DNA from: Neobacillus sp. YX16
Lineage (GTDB): Bacteria; Bacillota; Bacilli; Bacillales; Cytobacillaceae
Direction of reading: 5' to 3'
Length of the DNA stretch: 64,000 nucleotides
Assembly (NCBI RefSeq): GCF_030123505.1
Contig: NZ_CP126115.1
Location: forward strand, 2,742,001 to 2,806,000
Shown here: one piece after another, positions 18,145 through 26,144 of the stretch
Layout of the letters: each line of letters opens with the position of its first letter
Numbering within the stretch: the first letter of the stretch is position 1
Notes under the pieces: generated by a model
The model's database searches: none
Told to the model about the DNA's origin: nothing
Seen by the model: the letters and a program-made list of their open reading frames with translations, nothing else
Made by a program: the position numbers and the translations under genes

Positions 18145-18363
18145 ATGATAAAAACAGTTTTTGTCGGTTTAACATCTTTTTTTCTTATTAGTTTTTTGTT
18201 AGTTTCCATTGGCTATTTGTTTCAGATTGAATGGTTAATGTTTCGGTATTATGAAGAAACTTCAACAGGTTTCTCTACTGGTGGTTCTGTCATTCCTTTT
18301 ATCATCGCGATTATTGTCACTTTTTTTATTGGTGAATCTTATCAAAAGAGACAAAATGGTTAA
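18145..18363 (+). CDS. Small membrane protein (72 aa)
   Basis: A 72-residue protein with two hydrophobic segments (about 3-26 and 46-64) separated by a polar loop rich in serine, threonine and glycine (EETSTGFSTGGS). ATG 18145 follows AAGGAAGGAAG; the longer frame from 18046 has no site. It is probably an integral membrane protein of unknown function with the basic C-terminus in the cytoplasm. Confidence 0.55.
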   Translation: MIKTVFVGLTSFFLISFLLVSIGYLFQIEWLMFRYYEETSTGFSTGGSVIPFIIAIIVTFFIGESYQKRQNG

Positions 18364-18416
18364 TGGTCTTAGATAATTTGCAGCAAAATTGATTATACCT
18401 AAAAGGGGGTTTAGTG

Positions 18417-18488
18417 ATGAAGTCTATTTATGTAGATTGGGATGGGAAAAATGTAAAGTTGACTTGGACTCCCAATCGTTATTATTAA
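18417..18488 (+). CDS. Microprotein (23 aa), tryptophan/aspartate-rich
   Basis: A 23-codon frame (MKSIYVDWDGKNVKLTWTPN plus RYY) is preceded by AAAAGGGGGT at good spacing. Two tryptophans and a beta-like alternation are unusual for random sequence. It lies between the small membrane protein and the acetyltransferase gene. Function unknown. Confidence 0.4.
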   Translation: MKSIYVDWDGKNVKLTWTPNRYY

Positions 18489-18525
18489 TGGGGCTTTAAC
18501 TATAAAAACAATTTAAAGGGGTTAA

Positions 18526-19032
18526 ATGCTTTTGCTTAAGACAGAGAGATGCCTGCTAATTGGACTAAAACCAAAAGATTTTGACGATATAAAAAAACTT
18601 TATTGTAATGAAGAAGTACGTAAATTTCTCGGCGGTATCAGGAAGGAAGAGGATTTCCAAGCTGGTTTTTCAAAAATGCTACAGTCTTCTAGTGATACAA
18701 TTTACTTAACAGTTAAGGAAAAACAGAGTCATAAATTTGTTGGATTGGTTTCTCTCGACCCTCACCATGATAAGGAAAGCATTGAATTATCATATCAGTT
18801 CATGCCTGAATGGTGGGGTACGGGATATGCATATGAAGTTCTAAAGGAGTTGCTAGATTTTGCATTTTTTCAACTTAACCTCACAAAAGTAGTAGCGGAA
18901 ACACAGAGTGCAAACGTAGCTTCTTGTAAACTATTAAAGAAATTTGATATGGAAGTATGCGAAACAGTTAGTCGGTTTGGAACAGAGCAAGTGATTTATT
19001 CTATTGAAAGGAGAAAATGGAATGGAAGATAA
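18526..19032 (+). CDS. GNAT acetyltransferase, RimJ/RimL type
   Basis: A 168-residue acetyl-CoA-dependent transferase of the RimJ/RimL subgroup. The N-terminus TERCLLIGLKPKDFDDIKKL is typical, and the acetyl-CoA loop lies in MPEWWGTGYAYEVLKELLDF (Q/R-x-x-G-x-A variant). The substrate is unknown; relatives acetylate ribosomal protein N-termini, antibiotics or small amines. AAAGGGG precedes the ATG. Its last 11 bases overlap the following VOC gene, so the two are co-translated. Confidence 0.75.
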   Translation: MLLLKTERCLLIGLKPKDFDDIKKLYCNEEVRKFLGGIRKEEDFQAGFSKMLQSSSDTIYLTVKEKQSHKFVGLVSLDPHHDKESIELSYQFMPEWWGTGYAYEVLKELLDFAFFQLNLTKVVAETQSANVASCKLLKKFDMEVCETVSRFGTEQVIYSIERRKWNGR

Positions 19033-19435
19033 ATTACTTCGGATTGGAACGACCTATTTACCAGTAAGCAATGTAGACATTTCATCAGAATGGTATGTAA
19101 ACAAATTAGGAGCTATACTAAACTATAAAGATGAAGACAAAGCCATACTGAATTTTGCTAATCAAAGTGTATTTCTAGTAAAGGCCAAGGAAAATCAGAA
19201 CGCTAACTTTATTAATATATATGGTGATGAATGTTTTTCAATTACATTTGAAGTGGATGGACTAAACTCCCTTGAAGCAATTCATAGTGAGTTCAAGGAA
19301 AAGGAGATTAGAGTTGGTGTAATTGAGGACCGTGGACATAGCGGAAGAAACTTTGTTTTCTATGATCTCGATGGTAATAAATTTGATGTGTGGAGTGAAC
19401 TTAGTCCAATATATAAAGAGAAGTTTCTTTCATAA
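19022..19435 (+). CDS. VOC (glyoxalase) family protein
   Basis: A 137-residue vicinal-oxygen-chelate protein. It keeps the final-strand glutamate/aspartate pattern (FYDLDGNKFDVWSE) but the first metal histidine position appears replaced (GTTYLPVSNV), so catalytic metal binding is uncertain. ATG 19022 lies eight bases after AAAGGAG, inside the 3' end of the GNAT gene, indicating coupled expression. A joint role, for example modification and binding of a toxic small molecule, is only an inference from the overlap. Confidence 0.65.
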   Translation: MEDKLLRIGTTYLPVSNVDISSEWYVNKLGAILNYKDEDKAILNFANQSVFLVKAKENQNANFINIYGDECFSITFEVDGLNSLEAIHSEFKEKEIRVGVIEDRGHSGRNFVFYDLDGNKFDVWSELSPIYKEKFLS

Positions 19436-19523
19436 AGGGAGATAAAAGAAAATGATAATAGTATGTTCTATGGACTTTCCCAAGTGATGATTAATAGTAA
19501 TAAAAAGGGCAGGATTGTTGACA

Positions 19524-20183
19524 ATGATTAAAGAATTAACAATACATATTTTAAATGGGCAAGCCATGTATGATTTTTTTAAAAGGACGAATTTCCTCCA
19601 GGGTGAAATGATGATTCCTTTTAATGAAGCAATGTGTTTTGGGGACACATCTGATGAGCTTTTTACACGTGAATTTGTCGAAAAACGTGCAAAGGTTCAT
19701 CATGTAAGTCCAGAACAATATACCGAAATTACTATAAATCCATTAAAACCGCTCTTTAGCAAAGGTTTTACCCACGTAGAACTATGGTTTGACGAGGATA
19801 TGTTCTGTCAAATCAATATCCTCACGATTCTGGCTTGGCTCGACAAAAACGGTCACAGTAAACCCATAGACCTTCATATTGTTGAAGATAAATTTAAACC
19901 TATTGAAAATTACAAACTAATGGCTACCGGTTATTATGATGTTTTTATACAAGTAATGATACATAAAACGCTGCCTGAATGGATCTATCCAGCCCCGATA
20001 AAGAAGGGGGTTGAGTTATATTTAACTTATCTTCGTGAGGATAGTAACCTAATGCTGTATATAAAAAAACACCAAAATATGTCGGAAAAGGAACTTTTGT
20101 ATGCTCTCTTAGAAAATTTTAAAGGGTATGGATTGGGTGATGTACAATACCTAGAAATTATTAGAGAGCAACGTTCTAAATGA
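19524..20183 (+). CDS. DUF1835-like protein
   Basis: A 219-residue cytoplasmic protein. The opening IHILNGQAMYDFF and later VELWFDEDMFCQINILTILAWL match the pattern of DUF1835 proteins, which have no established biochemical role. The N-terminal half has the conserved GDTSDELF. ATG 19524 follows AGGATTGTTGAC with a weak site; TTG 19515 is an alternative. A hairpin terminator lies about 95 bases downstream. Confidence 0.5.
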   Translation: MIKELTIHILNGQAMYDFFKRTNFLQGEMMIPFNEAMCFGDTSDELFTREFVEKRAKVHHVSPEQYTEITINPLKPLFSKGFTHVELWFDEDMFCQINILTILAWLDKNGHSKPIDLHIVEDKFKPIENYKLMATGYYDVFIQVMIHKTLPEWIYPAPIKKGVELYLTYLREDSNLMLYIKKHQNMSEKELLYALLENFKGYGLGDVQYLEIIREQRSK

Positions 20184-20276
20184 AATAATAAAATGGTTGT
20201 ATGGGTATAAGGGTATATTGATAATGTAAAGTTGTGAAAGTTTTACAAACAAAGTATTTTACAAAAATAGTGAATC

Positions 20277-20313
20277 AAAGCGTCTCCTGTATCAAGCAGA
20301 GACGTTTTTCTTT
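20277..20313 (+). terminator. Rho-independent terminator
   Basis: CGTCTC (20281-20286) and GAGACG (20299-20304) form the stem, followed by TTTTTCTTT. Confidence 0.65.
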
Positions 20314-20426
20314 GTCCAAAGGCAGCATTAATGTAGACTGTCAAGTTTATGGAATATCCAATTTATTTCCAGTTAATAATAATATATACCGATATAATTT
20401 GTTGTTGAAAAAACGGAGTTGATGAG

Positions 20427-20942
20427 ATGCACATATTGTTGAATGGCCTGTTTCTCATTGCCGGTGTGAAATGGGGAGACTGGAGGAACTGGAGTAAATA
20501 TCATTCCACTATATTATTCTTTTGGTTTGGTGATTTGCTTTATAATTTTCTATGTAAAAATTATTTGATGTGGGAGTACAAGGAGACAATATTTGGTCAA
20601 AGTCTCCTGCCCAATCATTTAGCTGTTTCATTATTAATCATGTTTGTTGCTTACCCCGCCACAGTAATCATTTATCTGGGGAATATCCCAAAGGGTACAT
20701 CTAGAATAGTTTTGTGGCTGTTCTTATGGGTGACTTTATACTCGTTAGTAGAATACATAAATTTACGGTACCTTAACCTAGTTTCTCATCATAATAGCTG
20801 GTCAATGGGATGGTCAGTATTATTCAATTTAATCATTTTTTCCATGCTGCTTCTGCATTATAAACACCAAGTTGCAGCTTTGCTCATCTCCATTCCAATC
20901 ATACTATTCTTTGTCATCTTTTTTAAGGTTCCCATTTATTGA
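20427..20942 (+). CDS. CBO0543-like membrane protein
   Basis: A 171-residue integral membrane protein with about five hydrophobic segments. The opening GVKWGDWRNWSKYHSTILFF and the following FGDLLYNFL pattern fit the CBO0543 family of Firmicutes membrane proteins, whose function is unknown. ACGGAG lies ahead of ATG 20427. It is followed by two DUF3231 genes on the same strand, the first starting 67 bases after this gene's stop, so they may be co-transcribed. Confidence 0.6.
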   Translation: MHILLNGLFLIAGVKWGDWRNWSKYHSTILFFWFGDLLYNFLCKNYLMWEYKETIFGQSLLPNHLAVSLLIMFVAYPATVIIYLGNIPKGTSRIVLWLFLWVTLYSLVEYINLRYLNLVSHHNSWSMGWSVLFNLIIFSMLLLHYKHQVAALLISIPIILFFVIFFKVPIY

Positions 20943-21009
20943 AGGGCAATCGAATATATTTCGCGTGGCTGTAAAAACTAAAGGAAAATTTAGGTTAAGG
21001 GGATTTAAC

Positions 21010-22047
21010 ATGGATTTATTGAAACCAATCAACATAAGCTCAGATAAATTAAGCCCAGACCAGCCATTTAGTGCGATCGAATTGGGAAAGCTTTGGGCTA
21101 CATATTTAGGAAATAGTATGTCTAACAGGATTTTGAGCTACTTTCTTAAAAATGTAGAAGATGAATATGTCAAAACATTACTGGAAAATGGATACAACCT
21201 TACAGTGGATTTTATGAAGACCATTGAAAAGTTTTTCACTAATGACAAGGTTGCAATTCCCATTGGATTTACAGAAGAGGACGTTAATCTGGGTGCTCCT
21301 AGGTTATTCGAGGACCAATTTTACGTTCATTATTTGAAATATGCTGCCAAGGCTGGACTCAGTTTATACGCGATTGCCATTCCTTTGACATTAAGAGAAG
21401 ATGTACGAGAATTTTTCATCTATTGTAACACCACTACCACAATTCTTTTAGGGCAGATTAATAATGTTTTACTCGAAAAAGGATATATCATAAAGGCTCC
21501 TACCATTCCTGTGCCCACAAAAGTAGATTTTATCCAAAAAGAAAACTATTTGAATGGCTTTTTCGGCGATATTCGAGAATTACATGCGTTAGAAATTACA
21601 CATTTGTACGATAATATAGAAAATAATATCACGAGCAAAGCACTTTTGATTGGTTTCAGTCAGGTTGCAAAAAAGGAAAAAGTAAGAAGTTACTTTGTTA
21701 GAGGGAAAGAAATTACAGATAAGGAAGTTCAGCGTTTTCAAGATAAAATGCATAAAGGAAATTTACCATTTCCTTCCCAAATTGATCATTTAGTTACGGA
21801 TTCTACTTTTTCACCATTTTCAGATCGGATCATGGTATTCCATAAAGTAGATATGTTTTCAATCAAGATTCGTTCGTTTGCAAACGCTATGTCGGTCAAT
21901 GGGAGACGAGATATCGGCTTAATGTATATGAAATCACTTGCAGAGGTTACTTTATTTGTGGAAGACGGGGCAAATATTATGATTGAACACGGATGGATGG
22001 AGCAACCACCTAAAGCAATTGATCGTGAGAATTTGTCTTCAAAATAG
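21010..22047 (+). CDS. DUF3231 family protein, copy 2
   Basis: A 345-residue DUF3231 protein with two CotF-like helical halves. Landmarks are FSAIELGKLWATYLG at the N-terminus, GFSQVAKKEKVRSYFVRGKE in the second half, SPFSDRIM, and EDGANIMIEHGWMEQPPKA near the end. ATG 21010 follows AAGGGGA; the frame from 20872 overlaps the membrane-protein gene and has no site. It forms a tandem pair with the next gene, 49 bases apart, which suggests duplication. Spore-coat involvement is inferred from the CotF relationship. Confidence 0.85.
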   Translation: MDLLKPINISSDKLSPDQPFSAIELGKLWATYLGNSMSNRILSYFLKNVEDEYVKTLLENGYNLTVDFMKTIEKFFTNDKVAIPIGFTEEDVNLGAPRLFEDQFYVHYLKYAAKAGLSLYAIAIPLTLREDVREFFIYCNTTTTILLGQINNVLLEKGYIIKAPTIPVPTKVDFIQKENYLNGFFGDIRELHALEITHLYDNIENNITSKALLIGFSQVAKKEKVRSYFVRGKEITDKEVQRFQDKMHKGNLPFPSQIDHLVTDSTFSPFSDRIMVFHKVDMFSIKIRSFANAMSVNGRRDIGLMYMKSLAEVTLFVEDGANIMIEHGWMEQPPKAIDRENLSSK

Positions 22048-22096
22048 GTTTGAGTTTTTATCTTGGTAGATTTTTAAATCGTAAAGGAAGAGTGAT

Positions 22097-23134
22097 ATGG
22101 AACAAACTCGCATTTCTTTGACAGCTCCAGAGGTTTCCAGTTTATGGACACAATACATGTTTGATTCAATGTCCATTTGTTTTATTAAGTACGCACTTGA
22201 ACACTTAGAAGACGAAGATATTATAGAAATATATAAAGATTCCCTGGAGCTTTCAGAAAGACATGTACAAAAAGTGAAGGAGTTTTTCGGAGGTGAAGGA
22301 ATTCCCATCCCACATGGCTTTACAAACGAGGATGTAAATATCCATGCTCCACGCCTATTTCAAGATCCATTCTATTTGTACTATATTTACATAATGACAC
22401 TACAAGGACTGACTTGTTACTCCCTATCGGTCGGAACCTCCATTCGAGCAGACCTTCGTAAATACTATATTTCTTGTAATACAGAAACCATGATGCTCTT
22501 TGAGAGAACGATCGATACGATGCTAACGAAAGGTCTTTATTCGCGGCCGCCTGTCCTTAATCCGCCGGAAGCTATTGATTTTGTTAAACATCAAAGTTTT
22601 TTAACGGGCTGGTTTGGTGAGAAGCGTCCCTTAACGGGGATTGAAATAGGGGATATTACCTTTAATATGAACAAAATGCATATGCATGTCGCTTTAAAGG
22701 TCGGGTTTAGCCAAGTGGCGGCTTCTAATAAAGTCCGCCAATATATTAATAGGGGTAAGGAGATATCGAATAAACATATCGCAGCATTTGGAAAAATCTT
22801 TCGTGAAGAAATGTTGAATTCACCGATGTCCTGGCAATCTCATGTAACAAGCTCCACCACATCGCCCTTTTCAGATAAATGGATGATGTATCAGGTCCAG
22901 CTATCTTCCCAATTAGCTATTGCCTTCTATGGAACGGCTTTGAGTGTTTCCTCTAGAGCAGACATTGCTGAAAAATATATTGTCATGATAAGCGAACTTG
23001 TCAGATTTGCAGAAGATGGTGCTAATCTAATGATAGAAAATGGGTGGATGGAAGAGCCCCCAAAAGCAAGTGACCGAAGAGCATTATCCATAGGGAAAAA
23101 GGAAGGCATTGAAAGTGAAAATCAAGATAAATAA
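22097..23134 (+). CDS. DUF3231 family protein, copy 3
   Basis: The second member of the tandem pair, also 345 residues. It shares LTAPEVSSLWTQYMFDSMSI at the start, GFSQVAASNKVRQYINRGKE, SPFSDKWMM and EDGANLMIENGWMEEPPKA. The two neighbours are equal in length but only moderately similar in sequence, so the duplication is not recent. AAAGGAAG precedes the ATG. A hairpin terminator follows, closing the CBO0543-DUF3231-DUF3231 unit. Confidence 0.85.
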   Translation: MEQTRISLTAPEVSSLWTQYMFDSMSICFIKYALEHLEDEDIIEIYKDSLELSERHVQKVKEFFGGEGIPIPHGFTNEDVNIHAPRLFQDPFYLYYIYIMTLQGLTCYSLSVGTSIRADLRKYYISCNTETMMLFERTIDTMLTKGLYSRPPVLNPPEAIDFVKHQSFLTGWFGEKRPLTGIEIGDITFNMNKMHMHVALKVGFSQVAASNKVRQYINRGKEISNKHIAAFGKIFREEMLNSPMSWQSHVTSSTTSPFSDKWMMYQVQLSSQLAIAFYGTALSVSSRADIAEKYIVMISELVRFAEDGANLMIENGWMEEPPKASDRRALSIGKKEGIESENQDK

Positions 23135-23154
23135 AAATAAAGAAATATCTCAGG

Positions 23155-23187
23155 GGATAGATATCTAATCTATCCTTTTATATTTTC
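23155..23187 (+). terminator. Rho-independent terminator
   Basis: Perfect arms GGATAGAT and ATCTATCC with a five-base loop, followed by TTTTATATTTTC. Confidence 0.7.
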
Positions 23188-23265
23188 TTGAAAAAAGGTA
23201 AATGAGGCATCTAGGTAGAATATTAGAGTGTAAAAAGTCACAATTATTAAACTGGGGTGTCGTGA

Positions 23266-24093
23266 ATGTTAACGAAAGAAAAATTATATGAGATAAAAAC
23301 GCTTCAGGAGATTTGTGAGAAAGAAGGCAGACTTCAGTTGAAGCTTAATTTTGACATGCTGGAAAGCAGATCAGTAAACCGTAAGGAAGACTTTTTCTAT
23401 TATGAAGATAGCAAACTTGTTGGATTTCTTGGCAGCTATTATTTTGGTAATAAGGTAGAAATTTGCGGGATGGTGCACCCGAATTACCGAAGAAGAGGGA
23501 TATTTTCAAAACTGTTAGAAGATGCACTAGAAGAGGCGGAAAAACGTGAAGCTAGAACGATTTTGTTAAATGCGCCAACTGAATCCGAATCTGCCAAGCA
23601 GTTTTTAAAGAACATTCCTTGCTCTTTGTCAATGGTAGAATATCAAATGAAGTGGCAAAAAACAGAGTTATCTGAAAATCCTTCAGTTACAGTAAGACCG
23701 TCTTATACAGATGAGGATTTGGAAGCGGAAATACAACTCGATGTCCAGTGCTTTGGGTTAAATGAAAAGGAAGCACGCCAGTATAAGCAGGAAACGAAAG
23801 ACCTTGATACGGATTTAAGATTAATAATTGAAGCAGAAGGAAGAATTGCTGGAAAAATACGTCTTTCCGAAATGAATGGAGAGGCTTGGATATATGGATT
23901 TTCCATTTTTCCAGAGCTCCAAGGGAAAGGGATCGGCAGAAAAGCACTATCAAAAGTGGTGAAAATGGAGGACGAAAAAGGCCTGTCAATATTTCTAGAG
24001 GTAGAGGCTAAAAATGCGCATGCGTTAAAACTCTATGAATCATGCGGATTTATAAGCTATCATTCCCAAGATTACTATATGGTAAATTTATAA
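23266..24093 (+). CDS. Tandem GNAT acetyltransferase
   Basis: A 275-residue protein with two GNAT modules. The first keeps an acetyl-CoA loop in HPNYRRRGIFSKLLEDAL (about residues 65-82), the second in FPELQGKGIGRKALSKVV (about 223-240). Two-module GNATs often use one half catalytically and the other structurally. The substrate is unknown. The start has only a weak GGGGTG site. It is a single-gene unit. Confidence 0.75.
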   Translation: MLTKEKLYEIKTLQEICEKEGRLQLKLNFDMLESRSVNRKEDFFYYEDSKLVGFLGSYYFGNKVEICGMVHPNYRRRGIFSKLLEDALEEAEKREARTILLNAPTESESAKQFLKNIPCSLSMVEYQMKWQKTELSENPSVTVRPSYTDEDLEAEIQLDVQCFGLNEKEARQYKQETKDLDTDLRLIIEAEGRIAGKIRLSEMNGEAWIYGFSIFPELQGKGIGRKALSKVVKMEDEKGLSIFLEVEAKNAHALKLYESCGFISYHSQDYYMVNL

Positions 24094-24175
24094 ACAATTG
24101 GGTTCCTAGCCCTCTGTAAATTTAGCCTATTCTATGATAAAAAAATAATATTTCCAGTAAATAATAGCAGACAAA

Positions 24176-24189
24176 TGTAACCGTTTACA
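24176..24189 (+). promoter_or_regulatory. Candidate catabolite-responsive element (cre)
   Basis: TGTAACCGTTTACA matches the cre consensus TGWAANCGNTNWCA at every fixed position. It ends one base before a TATAAT -10 box (24191-24196), so CcpA binding there would block the promoter of the 43-residue gene. Confidence 0.6.
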
Positions 24190-24228
24190 TTATAATAATA
24201 GTAAGAACTAGGAGAGGGGAAACAAAAC

Positions 24229-24360
24229 ATGGAACTTTTATTAAAACAATGTGAACATAACCAGTCGGAAGAACCTTGTGAAGAGTGTGCCCCAAATAAA
24301 GATAGTGATGATAATAGGGATATTTATGAGTATGATTATAATAAAAGGATATGGTTTTAG
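24229..24360 (+). CDS. Small acidic cysteine-containing protein (43 aa)
   Basis: A 43-codon frame preceded by AGGAGAGGGGAA at good spacing. It is strongly acidic, has a CEEC pair (residues 17-20) plus C8, and ends in a tyrosine-rich tail (YEYDYNKRIWF). No family is recognised. A promoter, a cre-like site and a downstream terminator make it a complete expression unit, which argues for a real gene. Confidence 0.6.
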   Translation: MELLLKQCEHNQSEEPCEECAPNKDSDDNRDIYEYDYNKRIWF

Positions 24361-24398
24361 GACATTAATGCTTAATAATTGATCTAATAATTAAACGG

Positions 24399-24426
24399 GG
24401 CTGTCGATAAGACAGCTTTTCTTTTT
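24399..24426 (+). terminator. Rho-independent terminator
   Basis: GCTGTC and GACAGC with loop GATAA, followed by TTTTCTTTTT. Confidence 0.75.
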
Positions 24427-24538
24427 GGTAAAAGCAAATAATATCTGGACTTTTAAGTCGAAATCAGTGCAAATGAGAAATTCACTGCCTTATAATTAGG
24501 ATAATAAAAATTTATATTAAATAAGGGGAAATAAATAA

Positions 24539-25078
24539 ATGAATGATCATACTAAAAATGAAATAAAAAGCTGGACGAAGTCCATTTGTATTGCATTAGG
24601 CGTGGCATTTGTCGTTAGAACGTTTGTTTTTGCTCCCTATATTGTAGAGGGTGCTTCGATGGAGCCCACATTACATAATAAAGAAAAAATCTTCGTGAAT
24701 AAATTTACTTTAACGGACAATTTTAAAAGAGGAGAAATTGTCATTATTAAAGGTGAAGAAGAAAATTTTGTGAAGAGGATTATTGGTATACCAGGAGATA
24801 CGATTGAAATGAAAAAGGATCAACTTTTGATCAATGGTGTACATTTTAAGGAATCTTATCTATCTCAAAATCGTAAACTAGCTGAACAAATGGGGAGTTT
24901 ATTAACAGGTGACTTTGGACCAGAAATTGTACCTAAGAACTATTATTTTGTTATGGGGGATAACAGGTTACATAGTATGGATAGTCGGAATGGTTTGGGT
25001 TTTATCCAAAAAGAAACGATTGTTGGAAAACCTGAATTTGTATTTCTGCCATTCACCCAAATAAGAAATATTAAGTAA
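24539..25078 (+). CDS. Signal peptidase I
   Basis: A 179-residue membrane-anchored serine protease that removes signal peptides from exported proteins. One N-terminal membrane helix (about 14-32) is followed by the nucleophile serine in VEGASMEPTL, the general-base lysine in FVKRIIGIPGD and the late box GDNRLHSMDSRNG. AAGGGGAA precedes the ATG. Bacilli usually carry several Sip paralogues; which one this is cannot be said. Confidence 0.9.
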   Translation: MNDHTKNEIKSWTKSICIALGVAFVVRTFVFAPYIVEGASMEPTLHNKEKIFVNKFTLTDNFKRGEIVIIKGEEENFVKRIIGIPGDTIEMKKDQLLINGVHFKESYLSQNRKLAEQMGSLLTGDFGPEIVPKNYYFVMGDNRLHSMDSRNGLGFIQKETIVGKPEFVFLPFTQIRNIK

Positions 25079-25109
25079 TGAAAATCTTTAGGAGACTGAA
25101 AAAATACAT

Positions 25110-25143
25110 ATAAAATGACGTGTGTTTTGCACACGTCATTTTA
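25110..25143. terminator. Bidirectional terminator
   Basis: TAAAATGACGTGTG and CACACGTCATTTTA with loop TTTTG lie between the signal peptidase gene and the convergent DUF2383 gene. Confidence 0.8.
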
Positions 25144-25569
25144 TTGTAGATAATGCCGTAACTGCTCAATCTGTCTTCGACTTGTATTAATGACTTCTTC
25201 CGCAAGTTGCCTGCTTTCAGGATCAAGGTCGCCCCGAACAAGTTCCTCAGAATATTGAACTCCATAATGATCTAAGCCTTTCAAAGCGTCCTCAATCATT
25301 TCATTTGTATCATTCGGTAGCATGGTCTTGTGCATAAAACTATGCATCGAGCCTGAGAATCCTTCACCGTCCGCAGGAATGCCGCCTAAATTTTGAATTC
25401 TCACGGCCAGTTTCTGTGCATTCAGCTTTACTTCCTGCTGCATGAATTGAAAGACTTGCATTAATTCTTCATCCTCAACCTTGTGGATATAATGTTCAAA
25501 AGACCGTATGCCCATATATGTTCCTCTTAATAAAGTATTTAATTCCTCAATAATGACTTCATTTGACAT
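25141..25569 (-). CDS. DUF2383-like four-helix-bundle protein
   Basis: A 142-residue ferritin-like protein resembling DUF2383 / PA2169-type four-helix bundles: NTLLRGTYMGIRSFEHYIHK and later GLDHYGVQYSEELVRGD hold glutamate and histidine residues at bundle positions. The function is unknown; metal binding or stress protection is plausible. ATG 25569 follows AAAGGAAG, while the longer frame starts within that site. It is a single-gene unit. Confidence 0.65.
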   Translation of the reverse strand: MSNEVIIEELNTLLRGTYMGIRSFEHYIHKVEDEELMQVFQFMQQEVKLNAQKLAVRIQNLGGIPADGEGFSGSMHSFMHKTMLPNDTNEMIEDALKGLDHYGVQYSEELVRGDLDPESRQLAEEVINTSRRQIEQLRHYLQ

Positions 25570-25735
25570 TCTCACACTTCCTTTCATTCTATTTTGACAC
25601 GATGGTAGGATATTTTATTCGAGATATGGTCGTAATTCATCCATATTGAATGAAAAAGGAATCTTACGCAATCGATTATGGGATTGCTTCGTCTAATGGG
25701 AAAAGGACCAAAGCTGGTCCTTTTGTTTATTTTTT

Positions 25736-26144
25736 GGCTGTGTTAAAGGAGACTGTTGAGTTTAGAACTATGTTGATTTGTGCGGAAGGCGCGAGACTCC
25801 TCGAAAATGCTATCGCATTTTCTTCGTGCGTTGGCGGATTCGAGGAAGTAAATCAATGTTCTGCAGGAGGACGGGACAGGGGAGACCCCGCCTATCTCTT
25901 AGCGCCGAGGAGTAGGAAAAGCGGAAGCGCCTTGTACAGCCCCGACAAGCGCTGGAGGGCCTGACGATGAAGTCGTTCTTTGACTTCAACGTTGGGACCG
26001 AAGCGACTCGAGGGGCTAGGCGCTGCAGCTAGACAGGCTTCCCGTACCGCCTCGGGACAGGCAAAGACCGCCTTTCCCTGCGGTGATTATTCGAAGAAGC
26101 ATTCCTTAGTGGTGCGCAAATCAACAGCCTAATTTAACACAGCC
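25736..26144. repeat. Interspersed palindromic repeat, copy 2 (409 bp, with insertions)
   Basis: It has the same 12-base terminal inverted repeats as copy 1: GGCTGTGTTAAA (25736-25747) and TTTAACACAGCC (26133-26144), and the inner arms GTTGATTTG/CAAATCAAC. It also shares the core GGACGGG..CAGGGGAGACCCCGC and CCCGTACCGCC. It is longer because a different repeat (25913-26036) interrupts it between GAGGAG and GGCTTCCCG, and about 60 bases with a hairpin are added near 25801-25862. Its last base forms part of the stop codon of the minus-strand hydrolase gene. Confidence 0.85.
25913..26036. repeat. Second repeat family nested inside copy 2
   Basis: About 124 bases beginning TAGGAAAAGCGGAAGCGCC and ending GGCGCTGCAGCTAGACA, with complementary ends (AGCGCC against GGCGCT) and an internal palindrome (ATGAAGTCG..CGACTTCA-like) around 25967-25990. 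Copy 1 lacks this segment at the matching point, so it appears to be an insertion. This type of end sequence recurs in Bacillaceae intergenic repeats. Confidence 0.7.

Noticed and set aside
20234..20422. 62-codon ORF
   Set aside because: It contains the terminator hairpin of the upstream gene, has no ribosome binding site and overlaps the leader of the membrane-protein gene.
24121..24200. Possible second start site for the tandem GNAT gene or a small RNA
   Set aside because: The sequence is better explained as the cre and -10 of the 43-residue gene.
25650..25964. 104-codon ORF on the plus strand
   Set aside because: Most of it runs through repeat copy 2 and into the nested repeat; the composition follows the repeat, not a protein family.
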